DNA of 64,000 nucleotides from Diadema setosum (GCF_964275005.1 NW_027307681.1:62001-126000), one strand, 5' to 3'; counted from the first letter of the stretch, positions 45,407 to 57,351 are shown. Made by a program: numbers and translations. Notes: generated from the sequence alone by a model not told the origin.

Positions 45407-46470
45407 GGGCTTTTAAAGTACGCCTACAATCAGTGGCTTAAGAGCCAGAGATGACGTATTCTCTCTGAATGAAGGTGTTGGGGGAACTCTATATTTGACA
45501 ATTCCTGTGGCTTTACACGGTCCTTAAACTATTCTGGAATTTTTTTCTAAACATCTCCAAGAGATCCCAGAGATTTCCTCACATCCTAACTCATCCTTCA
45601 AAAGTTCCAGATTTCCGTGGATAACCTCATTCCTAAAATAACCTTCAGAGATCGATTAAGCATGTACTCTTATGTGTTCACTTATCGAATGTATCACATG
45701 ATCGTACACACTCACAAGACAAAAAAAAAAAGGATTATCATTATCAGTACAAAACATGCACAGTTGCGGGAGAAAATTCTCTCTGAAGCGTCGTGCTTAA
45801 ATGTTATTATTTCCAGCATATTTTGTGTGTGAATGCGTGTCTTCTATCAGTATACCTTATAGCATGTTCTATGCCTGGTTTCTGCAGTAGCTAAATATGC
45901 AGTCAGTAGGAAATTCTGCAGTTTGTGAGATCTTTCCTCGCACGTATTAACTTTTTATGTAGATAATACAAATTTGGCTCCTTTCAAAAAACAGATAATC
46001 TACAAAATTTGAATGTCAGTATATGTACTGACTTACATGCAGCTTGTGTTACACAGACTTGTGGTTTAACATATTTCCATGATTTCAGTGTACCATCATT
46101 AGCTTCTAGGATTTTCTACTACATTTCATCTGTAGCCAATGGAATAATAAATTATGATTTTTTTTTAGCACTGAGCGGAAAATTCTGGAATTTGTGAGAT
46201 CTTTCCTTTCATATGACGTATGTACTGTGACTTAACAAACAGAAACTTTTCAACTATTTCGTACAATCCAATATGTGTACATGCACACATTCCCCAAGAA
46301 ACCGTATCTCATAATACACATTCATAACAGTAATAGTGTAAGAATTGCGTGGAAGGTAAATTTGGGATACTAGTGAGCGGTAGGCCCCCCGGGTTGTTGA
46401 CCACTCTTCTGTTTGCACAAACCAGCCTTATACACTATTGATACAGTATACTGGCAAATGCAATTTTATG
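45407..46470. other. Non-coding stretch with an old duplication
   Basis: Blocks around 45895-45945 and 46160-46215 share GGAAATTCTGCAGTTTGTGA / GAAAATTCTGGAATTTGTGA followed by GATCTTTCCT, about 270 bases apart. No coding sequence recognised. Confidence 0.5.
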
Positions 46471-46485
46471 ATTAAAATTATTTCT

Positions 46486-46825
46486 GTTGTTGTTGTTGTT
46501 GTTGTTGTTAGGGGTAGGGGCGCGGGGGGACCCGCGTTCGAATCCCACCCCTTGCTTGCCTTGAGGCCTCCATCCATTTCAAGCTTAATCGCTTACGATG
46601 GTGGTCTCCTGCATTCGATGATCTCTGTTGTTTACTGAAATAAACGGCATATTTTATTTTATGTTTCTGTATATCTACATTGCTCAATGCAATCAACTAT
46701 GTGTATCTATTTGTGTACTGTTATCGATTTATTTCACTGCACCTGCTATTCTTTGCCTTTGTACTTTTTGAAAATTGTATTTAAATTGCATCTGATTGAA
46801 TGCACAAATAAAAACAAATAAACAA
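46486..46825 (+). repeat. tRNA-related SINE remnant
   Basis: A GTT microsatellite is followed by GGGGGACCCGCGTTCGAATC, which contains a good RNA polymerase III B box (GTTCGAATCC, 46536-46545). No convincing A box or cloverleaf is present, so this is not a tRNA gene. The sequence ends in AATAAAAACAAATAAACAAAC. Confidence 0.5.
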
Positions 46826-46828
46826 ACA

Positions 46829-47112
46829 ATCCCACCCATTGCTTACGTCCTCGGACAAGATTGTTTTACCCACTATGTACGTATTGACTCATAAATGGGT
46901 ACCTGACAAAGCTAGGGTGATAATTATAGCAGGACCCTCTAGTAGAGCAGTGGCAACCATGAAGAGGCTGTGTATTAAGGCCTATTGTCATTATCATTAT
47001 TACTATTATCATTATTATTCCTATTATTGTTATATTATCATTATTATTATTATTATTATTATCATTATTATTATTATCATCATTATTATTATTGTTTTTA
47101 TTATTATTATTC
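46829..47112 (+). repeat. SINE body with ATT-repeat tail
   Basis: Starts at AATCCCACCCATTGCTTACG, i.e. at the B-box region of the same kind of SINE, continues through AAATGGGTACCTGACA, and ends in a long ATT/ATC microsatellite (46985-47112). Confidence 0.55.
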
Positions 47113-47605
47113 CTTTAAGATATCTTTTGATGTCATTGTTTCATAAATCTTGCATATTCTCCCTCAATGCACATAATAACATGAATATTTCCACTGAGAG
47201 ATTTAAAAGTCTACAGGGTATTTAGGCGTAATCCTGGATCGAAATATAGTTCGGTCCGAACACTTAAAAAAAAAAAACCCAAAACGTAACTCCAGGCACC
47301 CTTATCACCAAGGCAATTGGTTTCTTCGAAAGACGAAATAATTATGTTTCCTAGGAAAATCCTTGTACTATTGTATAACTCTATTGCTTTACAATATTCA
47401 GAACATCAACTATACATAAATGCTGTCATACAAAATATAATTGATCTGCAGCAAATCAAGCATTGTACACAATATTTTAAACATTTTGCTTACAGCTCAT
47501 CATAAACCTTTTATTCAGACAACTAAAAATCCTGAAAGTAAGATCCTATTGCATACCTCCATGCTTTATACTACTCTGCTATTTTTACTTTCGAGTATTC
47601 TGCAA
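47113..47605. other. Non-coding spacer
   Basis: AT-rich; nothing recognised. Confidence 0.5.
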
Positions 47606-47608
47606 TTA

Positions 47609-48151
47609 ATGCTGCGTTTTCACCGTGTTCCCGGCAGCCACGCCATTTGCCCGAAACGTAAAGTGCTCCGTTTTGCCCCCTTTGAATTCTAATCTTGTTC
47701 GGTCCAGTCATCGCCCCGGTTAACCCTGCTCTCGGGGCGTCTGTTCTCACCCCGGTAAACTCGTCCCGGTGAACCCTGTTTTCACGGCGTTTGTTCTCAC
47801 AGATCCTTTCTCAAGACGACTGACCAGGCTAGACTATCAATCTTTTCCGTTGCGTCCCGTTGCGGGCCACCTCCATTTTTTAAATTCTTTAATATTTTTT
47901 AGCCTAATACGCGTCTTGTGCCTTTCGTCCCATTTTATTACAGCATACGAGGTTCCTCATTAGCACCAGAACTGCCGTAGCATTTTTTTTTTTTTTTGAC
48001 ATTTTAAAAATCTGCCACGGTATCCATCACGGCAGTCACGGCCTGTCACGTTTGTCTGTCGGATGCATTGTCTCGCGTCCATTCTGTTTTGTCGACGGTG
48101 GTCTGAAACGTGTCTGCCATGGCCGCCGGGAACATGGTGTAAACGCAGCAT
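47609..48151. mobile_element. PIF/Harbinger-like MITE, TTA-flanked
   Basis: Inverted ends ATGCTGCGTTTTCACCGTGT (left) and ACATGGTGTAAACGCAGCAT (right) continue through TTCCCGGC/GCCGGGAA. They are bracketed by TTA (47606-47608 and 48152-48154), the three-base duplication typical of PIF/Harbinger. The 543-base interior is non-coding and has a T-run at 47981-47997. Confidence 0.85.
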
Positions 48152-48154
48152 TTA

Positions 48155-48657
48155 CTACATGAGTTGTTTGTATTGTGTGTGTGTGTCCGTCTGTCTGTCT
48201 CTCTTTCAGGTGAGCTTTTGTGTATAAAGCGCTCTTGTTTCCCTCCCCACATACATTACTGGCGATATGCCAACTATGATCAGCGGTGGCAGCATTCCAG
48301 TGATGATGACGCGTCCATAGTTTGAAGAAAGCAACAAAAACAAGCCAGGAAGTTTAAGTGAGGTTTGAGTCTATTATACACGTCCCCCTCGGCAACACAT
48401 TTTAAAGAATTCCGATATTATTTCCGAAAATGTGCTGTATACTGTACTTGGTGCACATGATTGAAAAAGGAGTCGACCGTGCACGCATGGCAAGTAGCGA
48501 GTGTAACAGTTCCGTGTGATATATTCGCTGCTTCAGAGATTCGGGCGGGATCATGTGGAGGGATATATCGGAGGTATATATCATCTGCCGTAAGGTTGTA
48601 CCAGTTGGATTCCGAATTTCTCTGGACATCTACCGAAGGCATCGGATATCCATTACC
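48155..48657. other. Region upstream of the + strand anchor exon
   Basis: Would contain the promoter and 5' untranslated region of the ST8Sia-like gene. The anchor frame is open upstream as far as 48553, but the start at 48658 is preferred because it aligns with the start of paralogue A. Confidence 0.35.
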
Positions 48658-48763
48658 ATGGAACCGCAATGGATTTTAATCACCTTTGTCGGACTCACAA
48701 GCTTGTGTATTTTCTCATCAGTCATGGTAACGGAGCAGAACATCGTGCCTGAACAGCGATATG
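48658..48763 (+). CDS. Exon 1 of an ST8Sia-like sialyltransferase (signal anchor), paralogue B
   Basis: From ATG 48658 the exon encodes MEPQ, a hydrophobic membrane segment (WILITFVGLTSLCIF region, about residues 5-24) and a short polar stem with TEQN. This is the type II signal anchor that would hold the enzyme in the Golgi membrane with its catalytic domain in the lumen. It aligns with the - strand exon at 3836-3944. The exon probably ends ATG|GCAAGT (GC donor at 48764-48765, phase 1). A GT donor four bases later is possible, but it would bring a stop when joined to the exon at 54595. Intron 1 would be about 5.8 kb and contains a decayed LINE. Confidence 0.55.
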
Positions 48764-50160
48764 GCAAGTGAAAAACCTCTAGAATCGGTTTCTTTGTAGT
48801 AACGCTTCGGATACTGCGTTCTGCCCAGTATATCTCAATTGCAGATTTTACTGCTACATCGTGCAATGTGCTTAATTATTCGTTTTTATTTAATTGATAT
48901 GAGGAAAGGAATGGCAGCTTTGTTATTTTTAAGCACTTGCATCACCATGATAATTTCACACAGGAACTATATAGGCCTATAATGCTGATGTTTTCTAGGA
49001 CATAAAATATCGACTTTATAGACTAATTGAGGCTTCATCAAGGTTAAGATGTCAATGCCGTAGCTTCACTAGTCCTTAATCATGAACACAAATCTATTAA
49101 TATAAATAGTTTCTTTGACATTAGGAATTTAGGAATGAAATCTTTTTGGAAAAAACAAGTTAACTATTCTGTTCTTGTGTACTTCAATCTCGTCTTACAA
49201 CCAGATAGACTGTCCTTCATATCCATCAATTCGTCGAACAATATTTGGTCAAGAAATCGCCAGTTCGTCGTATAGTCCATATGAAATGCAAGGGACTTGT
49301 TGTACTCAACCATTTATATTCTCACACCATTCAAATTGATTTCAAGTACACGTAAAATCGCGAAAAGGCATGCTATGATTACTGAATATCATCAAGTTAT
49401 ACTCCAGATTACTCGGAAAGATGGCGGCTTCGAGCCCCGATCATTGAACGCACACATGCACTTGCGCATATCGAATTTTTCAGTCCATCCATATAACCAT
49501 GGTAACTGACAACTGTTTGACTGATTAGGCAGTTGTGACTGTAGAACATCTTTGCATCATATGACGATTCTATATTTCCTGTATCTTTACGACTTAGATA
49601 TTACATTTATGCTATACTAAATTTGCACTTTTGGCATTTATCATTTTCTACCACACGCATGAGCAGTATAACCTTACTAAAAGTGAGGAAACAAAAACCA
49701 TGAAAACGTTGTCGACTCAACGAAAACAACATACACAATCATTTGTATAAAGATAATAAACGCTACTTGGAAGTGACTGTGGGATTTCCCTAGGAGTTGG
49801 AAGCGGGGAGCGGGAAGAACTACTCGAGCCTGCGTACCCTGTCATCGTCTGTGTACCGAATGTAGTTTGCGGGGTTCGCCAAGATGGGGGCCTGTGTGCA
49901 ATCAAGCGAGGAGTCGGGCTATTTGTTGGCGACTGCAGACAAATAGACGAAGCACTTCCCCCTCTACAATTCTGTGGATCCCCCCCCCCCCGTCCCCATC
50001 ACGTACTCTACTGGTAACTGATGACATTTAACACATAACAAACTGAAAACATGAAAGTAACGACGCCTAAGATATCAATTTGAACGACCACACAGTGTGC
50101 AGTACCCCACACAGAACAAACATTGTTAATATACGGTTGATTGGTGGACTTGCTCATAAG
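48764..50160. other. Intron 1 sequence, first part
   Basis: Nothing recognised other than a C-run at 49981-49990; the LINE remnant begins near 50160. Confidence 0.4.
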
Positions 50161-50161
50161 T

Positions 50162-50210
50162 CAAATTCTTGCCCATGATGGCAAGCCAAATTCTTGCCCA
50201 TGATGGCAAC
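50162..50210 (+). repeat. 25-bp tandem duplication
   Basis: CAAATTCTTGCCCATGATGG occurs at 50162 and again at 50187. Confidence 0.9.
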
Positions 50211-50598
50211 CCGAAACACAAAACCGCTTGTGCAAGACACTGAAGTTCTTTCTGTGATAAAGGCAGCTGTAATGGAGGCAGTGGAAGTAAAGCCTCTTGT
50301 TGGTGCTGCCAAGAAACCAAGACCAATTATTGTGAAATTCACGTCTTACGAGTACCGCTAACTTCTGTTCAGCAATAAAAGAAAGCTCAAGGAAGCCAGA
50401 GGGAAAAACAAGGACATCAACCTGTACGAGGATTTCACTGATGTAAGAACAGCTCTTCTCTCATGTCTCTGGGAATCATTTCAGCAAATGAAGACGCCGA
50501 ACAGCAAGATACCATGGACGGGCGGACGGGCCAGTGTATGTTGTGTTGAACTCTACAGGCGGACATTCCACAAAGAAAGTGACCTAGAAGAGACCTAG
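50206..50598 (+). pseudogene. LINE ORF1-like remnant
   Basis: One frame is open for 131 codons except for a TAA at 50359. Motifs: VIKAAVMEAVEVKPLVG, KKPRPIIVKFTSYEYR, NKRKLKEARGKNKDINLYED and TDVRTALLS. The RPIIVKF...R...NKRKLK...L.ED.T..R..LL pattern resembles the RNA-binding C-terminal part of LINE ORF1 proteins, which coat the element RNA. It lies about 250 bases before the ORF2 remnant on the same strand, as expected for a two-ORF LINE. Its upstream, coiled-coil part is missing or unrecognisable. Confidence 0.6.
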
Positions 50599-50768
50599 AT
50601 ATCTTGTAAAACCTGAAAACAACTACTTTTTATCTTGCATTCAACAAAAAAAAATCAAAAAAGAAAAAATATCGAAATCTCCAGGTGCAACAGATTGTCT
50701 TTCTTTCATTCTCTCTAAAGTATCTTTTATAAGTTTTTGAATATTTGTGCTTAATCATTTATCATTTG

Positions 50769-50807
<39 letters not shown>

Positions 50808-52078
50808 CGTAATTTTAAGTGTGTATTGTGTATGTGTGTTGTGATGGTCCCTGACAAAAAGAAATCACTCTTACCATCTCTGAAATCATATATGAAAGGA
50901 GTATCTCAATATCTATCTCCTCCAAATGGCAATAATGATGAAGACTTTGAACCCTCGCATGCCTTTTATACTCCTGATGAATTTAACCAAAAAAAAAAAT
51001 AGAATTATGTCTGAAATATCATTTTCTTGCCTGCATGTGAATTGTAGAAATATGAATAAGAATTTTTATATCATGTCATTAATGTTCTTGATGTACAATT
51101 TTCAATCAAATGTGTTTCTATTTTTATATAAATGGGTATAATCTTGTGCGTAATGGTAGAGAAAATAGAAGGGGTGGTGAAGCTGCATTATGTAAAGAGC
51201 AAATTATATTTTAGTGTAGATATGATTTAAAGGTGAATGTTGGTCCATGTTTTGAGTCTATATTCATTGAAACGAAAAAAAAAATTATAAGAATATCATA
51301 GTTGGTGCTGTGTATCGCCAACCAGTTCAATGTGTGCGATCTTTTACTGAAATTTTGAGGAAAAATTTTAATGATTGTAGATAAAGAAAATGAGTTAATC
51401 TATTTATTAGGAGATGTTAACATTAACTTATCCAGTATTTCTGTTTGTAAAAAACTGGCTGATTTTTTTTTTAGATGTTAGTATGGTTGATTAAACATAC
51501 CCACTTATTCATAGTCGAACTCGCATGACAAATAGTGCAGTCTCTTCACTTGATATCACAATTACTAATGAGTTAATATGATTACTGGTGTATTATTAGC
51601 AGATATAAGTGATAATTTTCCAGTATTTTCTCTTTCTCATTTAGAACTAGATTTTCATTATTCAGATCCAGCACATAGGTATGTAATGAATGATGATAAT
51701 GTTTGTAATTGTGTGAAAGAAGTAAATGTTGTAAATTGGAAAGTCAATGCTAGGTATGTTAATGTACCCTAGAATTATTGAAGAAATTTAAGTACATTTA
51801 TAATTTGTGTTTTCCTTTGAAAGAGATTAGTGAGAAGAAGTTCAGAAATAAGCCATGGTTTAATAAGGCGTGAAGAAAGTTATGTTATAAATAGTATATT
51901 ATGTATAAAAGATATTTCATAAAATGTACTCGAGAGAGATATGACAAATGATAAATTATTACCAAATTATGTAACTCAAGAAATTAATAATGCACGGAGA
52001 TTTTATTCTAAAAATGAATTAGAAAAGGCCTCTGACAATCTTAGAAGCACAGTCATGGAAGGTACTAAATGGCATGAT

Positions 52079-52329
52079 TGAAGGGGTCGGTGCAATATAG
52101 TGCCAACCCACACAATAGTCATTTTGAGATAATTGCTGTTGAACCTTTGGAAAGTACATACATTGTACATTAATAAAACATGAATGTTTGCATTTTTTAC
52201 CATCTTATCGGTTGAATTCAAATATGATATTTTCACGGAGATTAGAGTGAAGGATAAGGATTATGAAAATGCATGTAACTCAACTTTGAGAAAAGTGTGG
52301 GTTAGCACTATATTGCACCGACCCCTTCA
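52079..52329. mobile_element. 251-bp MITE inserted in the LINE reading frame
   Basis: Inverted ends of 35 bases with one mismatch: TGAAGGGGTCGGTGCAATAT at 52079 and its complement ending at 52329. AT lies on both sides (52077-52078 and 52330-52331), and the shared flank can be read as ATTG. Deleting the element and one AT joins CTAAATGGCATGAT to TGGTTCTGGAGTT, giving a continuous LINE protein segment (NG-MIGSGVKKN). The interior is non-coding. Confidence 0.9.
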
Positions 52330-53605
52330 ATTGGTTCTGGAGTTAAGAAAAAATTTGCTACCCACGATTCTTCATTGCAATGATAGAGAAATTACAGGGA
52401 AATATGCAATTAGCAGGCCTAATGAATTTAATGAATATTTTACCAATATTGGAGAAAGTGTGGCAGGACAATGTGATGATGTAGGATACGACAAATGTAT
52501 GCAATACGTTCATAAAAACCCAGCAAGTGCCTTTTTCTTGTCATGCACTCCTAAAGAGATCATTAATATTGTGTGTTAATTAAAAGATAAGAGTCCTGGC
52601 TTTGATAATGTTGATGTAGCTAGGGTACAGAAAGTTATTCATATTTTGTCTGTCCCAATATGTGCAATAATCTACTTATCATTTACTAATGAAAATTGCG
52701 AAAGTTATTCCTATTTTAAAGGTGGCGATAAAGAACAGATGTCGAATTATGTTACTGTTTCTATTATTACCATTGTTTTCAAAAATTTTAGAAAAATGCG
52801 TATATTCACGAATTTTAAAATTTTTGTATAAGTGCAATATAATAACAAATAGCCACTGTTGGCCTATTATTGAATTTGTTCATAAAGTTGTAAATGTTTT
52901 GGATAATAGAGATATAATGATAGGGTTTTTTTAGATTTAAGTATATAAGGCATTCGATACTAATCATATTTTATTACATAAGCTTTATTTGTACGAAATT
53001 CGTTGAGTGATATTGAAATGGTTTGCAATTTCTTTAAGTAATCGTAAGCAGTTTGTGACTTCTGAAGCTGTAGAATCAAAATTGATGTCGGTAAGATGCG
53101 GCGTGCCCCAGGGGTCCATCTTAGGCCCACTCCATTTTTTTTTTTACATCAATGATATAGTCAATGTTTCTGATGAATTACAAACGATATCATTTGCGGA
53201 TGACACGAGTGTGTTAATGTCCGATAATAATTTTCATGTACCTAAAAGTCATTTCAACAAGGAATTTAGTAAACTTGTTGATTAGTTCGACTGTAATAGT
53301 CTTGTGATTAATGTAAAAAAGACAAACTATATATTTACCAATAAACAGATTAAGATATGTGGTATACGGATTAAATTTGAAGATATTATGATAAAATAAG
53401 TTAAATTTATATATTATTTTATTACGATTGATAATAAATCTAAATGTTATGAGCACACTCGTGTTATCTGCAACAAATTAGCCAAAAACATTGGAGTATT
53501 TACCAGATTGAAATTCTTTCCTAAAAGATTTTAACTACATTGTACATTTCATTAGTTCTCCCGCATTTGAATTATTGTTCGGTAATAAGGGCCAATTCTA
53601 GTATG

Positions 53606-54085
53606 TCATTCATTCATTAATTCATTTATTTTTCATTTCCAACAAAAACATATAAATATAATATTACAAAAATTGAATACAGTGCATAAATTTCATCATA
53701 CAAAGTAAAGGATAAATTTACAGAAAACTTGTAGGTATAGGAAAATGTTGGAAATGGGGAGGAATGCTAAAACTGAGCTTGTAGGCTGCATTCCCCCCAC
53801 ACGTAATACAAGAAATTATATGATCGATTGACTGATAAACATTGAAAATGGATGAAACAAAGAAACTAAGACAAAAAGACCTATAACCTAACTTATCCGA
53901 AACAAAACCCTGAACGAATCCCTACACTAAGTCGCTGTCATGCCGGAAAAGAGAGGAGAGAAACAAAGTAGTATGTGTGTGTGTGTGTGTGTGAGTGTGT
54001 GTGTGTATGAGAGAGGGGGGGGGGGCGGAGAAAGCAGCTTAATGCGTGCAGTGAAGATAAAAGACGAAAAAAAAGTCAAATGTAA
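53606..54085 (-). repeat. Antisense LINE 3' end
   Basis: On the - strand this reads as a 3' untranslated region ending in GGAAATGAAAAATAAATGAA and an ATGAATGAATG tail (53611-53640), similar to the tail at 33225-33262. GT and G/A microsatellites lie at 53972-54025. It interrupts the C-terminal region of the + strand LINE; the right boundary is approximate. Confidence 0.55.
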
Positions 54086-54594
54086 ATAGAATATTATTTC
54101 TTCAAACTTAAATTATTCGACCGATAAATCATAGCGATTATCATGCCCACACGACTACTACAATATTATACCAATGGAAACTATTGAGGTTTCAAGATAT
54201 TCACATTTATCAGTGAGCAACATTAATCTATCTTTTAAGCATATGATTCATAAAAGTTTATTAGGTTATTTTAAGTTATATATAATTGTAGATATAATAT
54301 GAGAAATTCTAACATATATGCTGTTCCTCTTTCCAGGACATGGATGTTGGCTACTGTACTTCAGAGAACTTTACTTCACAGTGTTTTTGACTGCAATCCC
54401 CTTCTCAATGCTGATGCACCGAGGGCTCCTTCCGAATCACACTGCCCACTTCTTAAGGAATTTACTATAATAATCGTGATCATGACTGCATTCAGATAAC
54501 CCACATTTTGGTTTTGGGAAATTTGTCCTTTTTTGTGTCTCGATTAGTGACATAAATGTCATCTTATTTTCATGCTTAAATGTTTATCTTTCAG

Positions 54595-54680
54595 GTTTCC
54601 ACACATTGTCAAAGCATTTGGAGGCGTCTCTTTGTCCCGACGATTGGGGGAATGAGGAAGAGATAGCAAAAATGAGGCGA
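54595..54680 (+). CDS. Exon 2 of the ST8Sia-like gene (stem region), candidate
   Basis: Preceded by TTATCTTTCAG, a good acceptor, and followed by GTATGTAA, a good donor. Joined in phase 1 to exon 1 it encodes 28 complete residues (FHTLSKHLEASLCPDDWGNE then EEIAKMRR), a polar acidic stretch with one Cys and one Trp, as expected for the stem between anchor and catalytic domain. It ends in phase 0 and joins to VFSKRRT in the next exon. The other two phases contain stops or break the following frame. No motif makes the identity certain; it rests on splice sites, phase and position. Confidence 0.5.
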
Positions 54681-55616
54681 GTATGTAATCAATGCATAGC
54701 AGGCGTAACGTCGTCTGATTACTGGGCCAGGCCAACGAGGAGGCATGACTTTTCTTTCTTTCTTTCTTTCTTTCTTTGCCTAACTTTGCGGCATAACGTG
54801 TTTAACTCTAAAAAATCCACATTTCTATATACTAAAGATCCTGTGTAGCTTACAAACTTTCTTGCAAGTTGTTAGGAAATGACACATCATCAACTCACTC
54901 AGCTACATATTTCTATTGTCTATTCATGACCTATTTTCTTAAACTTCACAATGTCCCAATTTCCCCAAATTTATCAGATTTCGATCAAATTTACCGTTGT
55001 GCTAGTAGTGTTTTAAATGTTATTTTACATCATTATCTTATTAGCTGGTCGAGAACAGATTTAACTTTAGTTAAGACGATGTCGACAGAACCTGAAGAGC
55101 ATGTTATATTGTCAATAACAGTAATTAAGATTCAGTCTGAAACTGTTGCTCATTGTACTTTAAAAGGTACTGGTGCAGCTTTGGAAACTGAACATGGACA
55201 GGATATGATACGTTATAGCAAATTATTCATAGAACATAGGAGTGAATAAACACAAGCAAGAGGTGTATTAACTATTGTAGAATAGATAATGAGGAAGGTT
55301 TTAACGTTCACGTTGAAAACATCTGTAAGAGTTGGTATTATTTGATTAGACGAACGGAAATTTTGTGTTGGCTGGTAACAGTGCAGGGTATCTTGATGGC
55401 AAACAGAGGCAAGTCTATGTAATGTACAATAGACAATGATTCGTTATGGTTGATTAGGAAATCATATTGTACACTTATTTATTTTGAAAACAATGAATTA
55501 CCGCGTTTTATCACTATACTCTTTGTAATACTAATTTTCAGCCTTCTCTTTGTAATTTGACCGGACTATAGACTGTTCTTAATGGTTGTTAATGTTCCGT
55601 ACCATTATCTAGAGAG
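54681..55616. other. Intron between exons 2 and 3
   Basis: Contains a TTTC microsatellite (54750-54776) and a 126-codon frame (54869-55249) without recognisable domain. Confidence 0.45.
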
Positions 55617-56166
55617 GTGTTTTCCAAGCGTCGGACGTTGAGACAAACCCTCCAGTTATTCAAAACCGGTATTTCACCGATGGATATGCGATTCTCGACT
55701 AACCGTCAAAAGATAGCGCAACTCAACCAGACTACCAACATGAGGGAAAGGTGGAACTGTCATACATGTGCTATCATTGGCAACTCTGGTGTGCTAATAA
55801 ACAGTAAGTGCGGCCACCTTATCGACAGCTCCGATCTTGTAATGCGAATGAATCTGGCGCCGTTTGGTGGCGAGTTCGCTTCCGACGTCGGTTCGAAAGT
55901 CAGTTTAATGACGTTGAATACCGCACAATACAGGCACCTGACACACTGTATGGACAACTACGGCAACATCACTCTCGACGGGTTACCACGCTTATGTTCG
56001 AGACTACTAAAAGGCTTAAGCCGCATGAACGGCAGCGTCCTATGGTATTTCGGGTCTATGGCCCACAACAATCGGCTGAAAACAGCGCTGGCGATGTTGC
56101 GCGATTTCTACAATCTCCACTTCGGTTTCGCCTACAGCCCGGCAGAGATCAAGAGTGAAATTCAAA
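55617..56166 (+). CDS. ST8Sia-like sialyltransferase (GT29), exon with sialylmotif L
   Basis: This 550-base exon encodes about 183 residues of the catalytic domain of a GT29 sialyltransferase, a Golgi enzyme that transfers sialic acid from CMP-sialic acid to glycans. Sialylmotif L lies at about residues 51-101: CAIIGNSGVLINSKCGHLID, then LVMRMNLAPF and EFASDVGSKVSLMTLN. It includes the GNSG donor-binding turn and the cysteine that normally pairs with motif S. GNSG, R.NLAP and DVG.K fit the ST8Sia (alpha-2,8) branch. Possible N-glycosylation sites are NQTT, NITL and NGSV. The exon ends CAAA|GTGAGT (donor at 56167), phase 1. The start at 55617 follows an AG and fits exon 2; a start at 55613 or 55615 is possible. 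Motifs S, III and VS are not found in the remaining 7.8 kb, so the gene continues off the right edge or is broken. Confidence 0.88.
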
Positions 56167-57240
56167 GTGAGTATAGATGGGACACTGAGGTGAAAATGAA
56201 ATAAAATGTAGAAATATAAAAATAAACGGTGAAATTTAAAAAAAAATATCAAAATGGTTTTACGTTATTTCGAGGATACTGAATCCGATCAGTCTCATGC
56301 AACTCATACATCCTTGAAGGTAGGCCCTATTTTGATATTCAAGGTTTCCGGCAAAGTCTCAAAACCCTTTCTATTTCCTCATTAATGTTGACAAAATGAA
56401 AAGAAAAATCTTTGAAATGAAGATTATTTAACGTTACATCCACGCAGTGCATACATTTTCCTGTTGTAGGCCTAAATTGAATATTAGTGCAATTATGTGA
56501 ATTAAATCGCTGTTACAAAATAAGTATATGTCTGAATATTATCATCATTTCAATTTACTGTATGTGTATTTCATTGCTGATTTAATGTAAGCATTAATTA
56601 CAATATCAGTAGCAAGATAAACGTTTCCACATCAGTCAGATGAAAATCCAAGCTACAGATTATTTTCGCGGTCAGTAATTAGAGCACTATTTCATTTTCT
56701 ATTCACAGTAGCCCGACCTCTTTTTCCCGAGCTAATTCGATAGGTGAGCATGCGCAAACAGCATCGGTCGAGCGTGCGCCTTCAAAAAGTTACACGGGAT
56801 TCAATTTTGTGTGCAGGTTGGCCTTGATGGATCGGGTCACACACAGTAGACATGATTGGATGAATCACGATAATTTCTCGAGGCGAATTCATACTATCAA
56901 ATGGCACTCTAGTTCGCAAATCATCACAATTTTTAGGAAATTTCCGAGTTAGGGGTCGAGAAATTTTCTCGAGCTTATCTTTCAAATTAGCTAGATAATT
57001 AATATTTGAAATCATTATAGACGTTTTCACATCAGCCGTATAGGCCTATATTGTTTCGAAATGACGCGCTATTTTCAGAATCTCGATCTTGAATTTTCAT
57101 AACCTGATGACGAAATAGCGCGCTATTCGATAAGTAGCTACAAAGTAGTGATTGAAGGGTTAATTTTCAGAAATCTACATAGAGAGGAAAATTAATTTTT
57201 TAAAATAAGTTTTGAGGCAAGAAGCGAGAAGTCACTTCTC
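56167..57240. other. Intron or intergenic sequence
   Basis: AT-rich, no gene recognised. GACGAAATAGCGCGCTATT words at about 57060-57130 form a small imperfect inverted pair. Confidence 0.4.
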
Positions 57241-57244
57241 GGGG

Positions 57245-57319
57245 TATTGTTTTGTTTTGTTTTGTTTTGTTTTGTTCTTTTGGGGGTGTTTTTGTTTGTT
57301 TTGTTTGTTTTCTTTGGGT

Positions 57320-57351
<32 letters not shown>

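Larger units (their letters stand above)
50840..54350 (+). pseudogene. Decayed LINE ORF2 (endonuclease + reverse transcriptase)
   Basis: Motifs appear in order across several frames: YTPDEFN and SFSCLHVNCRNMNKNF (about 50980-51060), GAVYRQP (51305), YLLGDVNINL (51400), TRMTNSAVSSLDITITNE (51520), GVLLADISDNFPVF (51585), EFNEYFTNIGES (52420), DKSPGFDNV (52585), AKVIPIL (52695), FSKILEKCVYSRILKF (52780), CGVPQGSILGPL (53098) and FADDTSVL (53198); RNSNIYAVPLSRT near 54300 is its C-terminal part. These are the endonuclease and RT domains of a CR1/L2-group LINE. Many stops and frameshifts make it non-functional. It is interrupted by a MITE (52079-52329) and an antisense LINE 3' end (about 53606-54085), and lies in intron 1 of the candidate sialyltransferase gene. 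Confidence 0.85.

Noticed and set aside
46510..46600. tRNA gene, because of GTTCGAATCC
   Set aside because: Only the B box is present; no A box, acceptor stem or anticodon arm can be formed. It fits a SINE remnant.
54869..55249. 126-codon + strand frame
   Set aside because: Lies in an intron, has no recognised domain and no clear splice or promoter support; length is within chance for AT-rich DNA.
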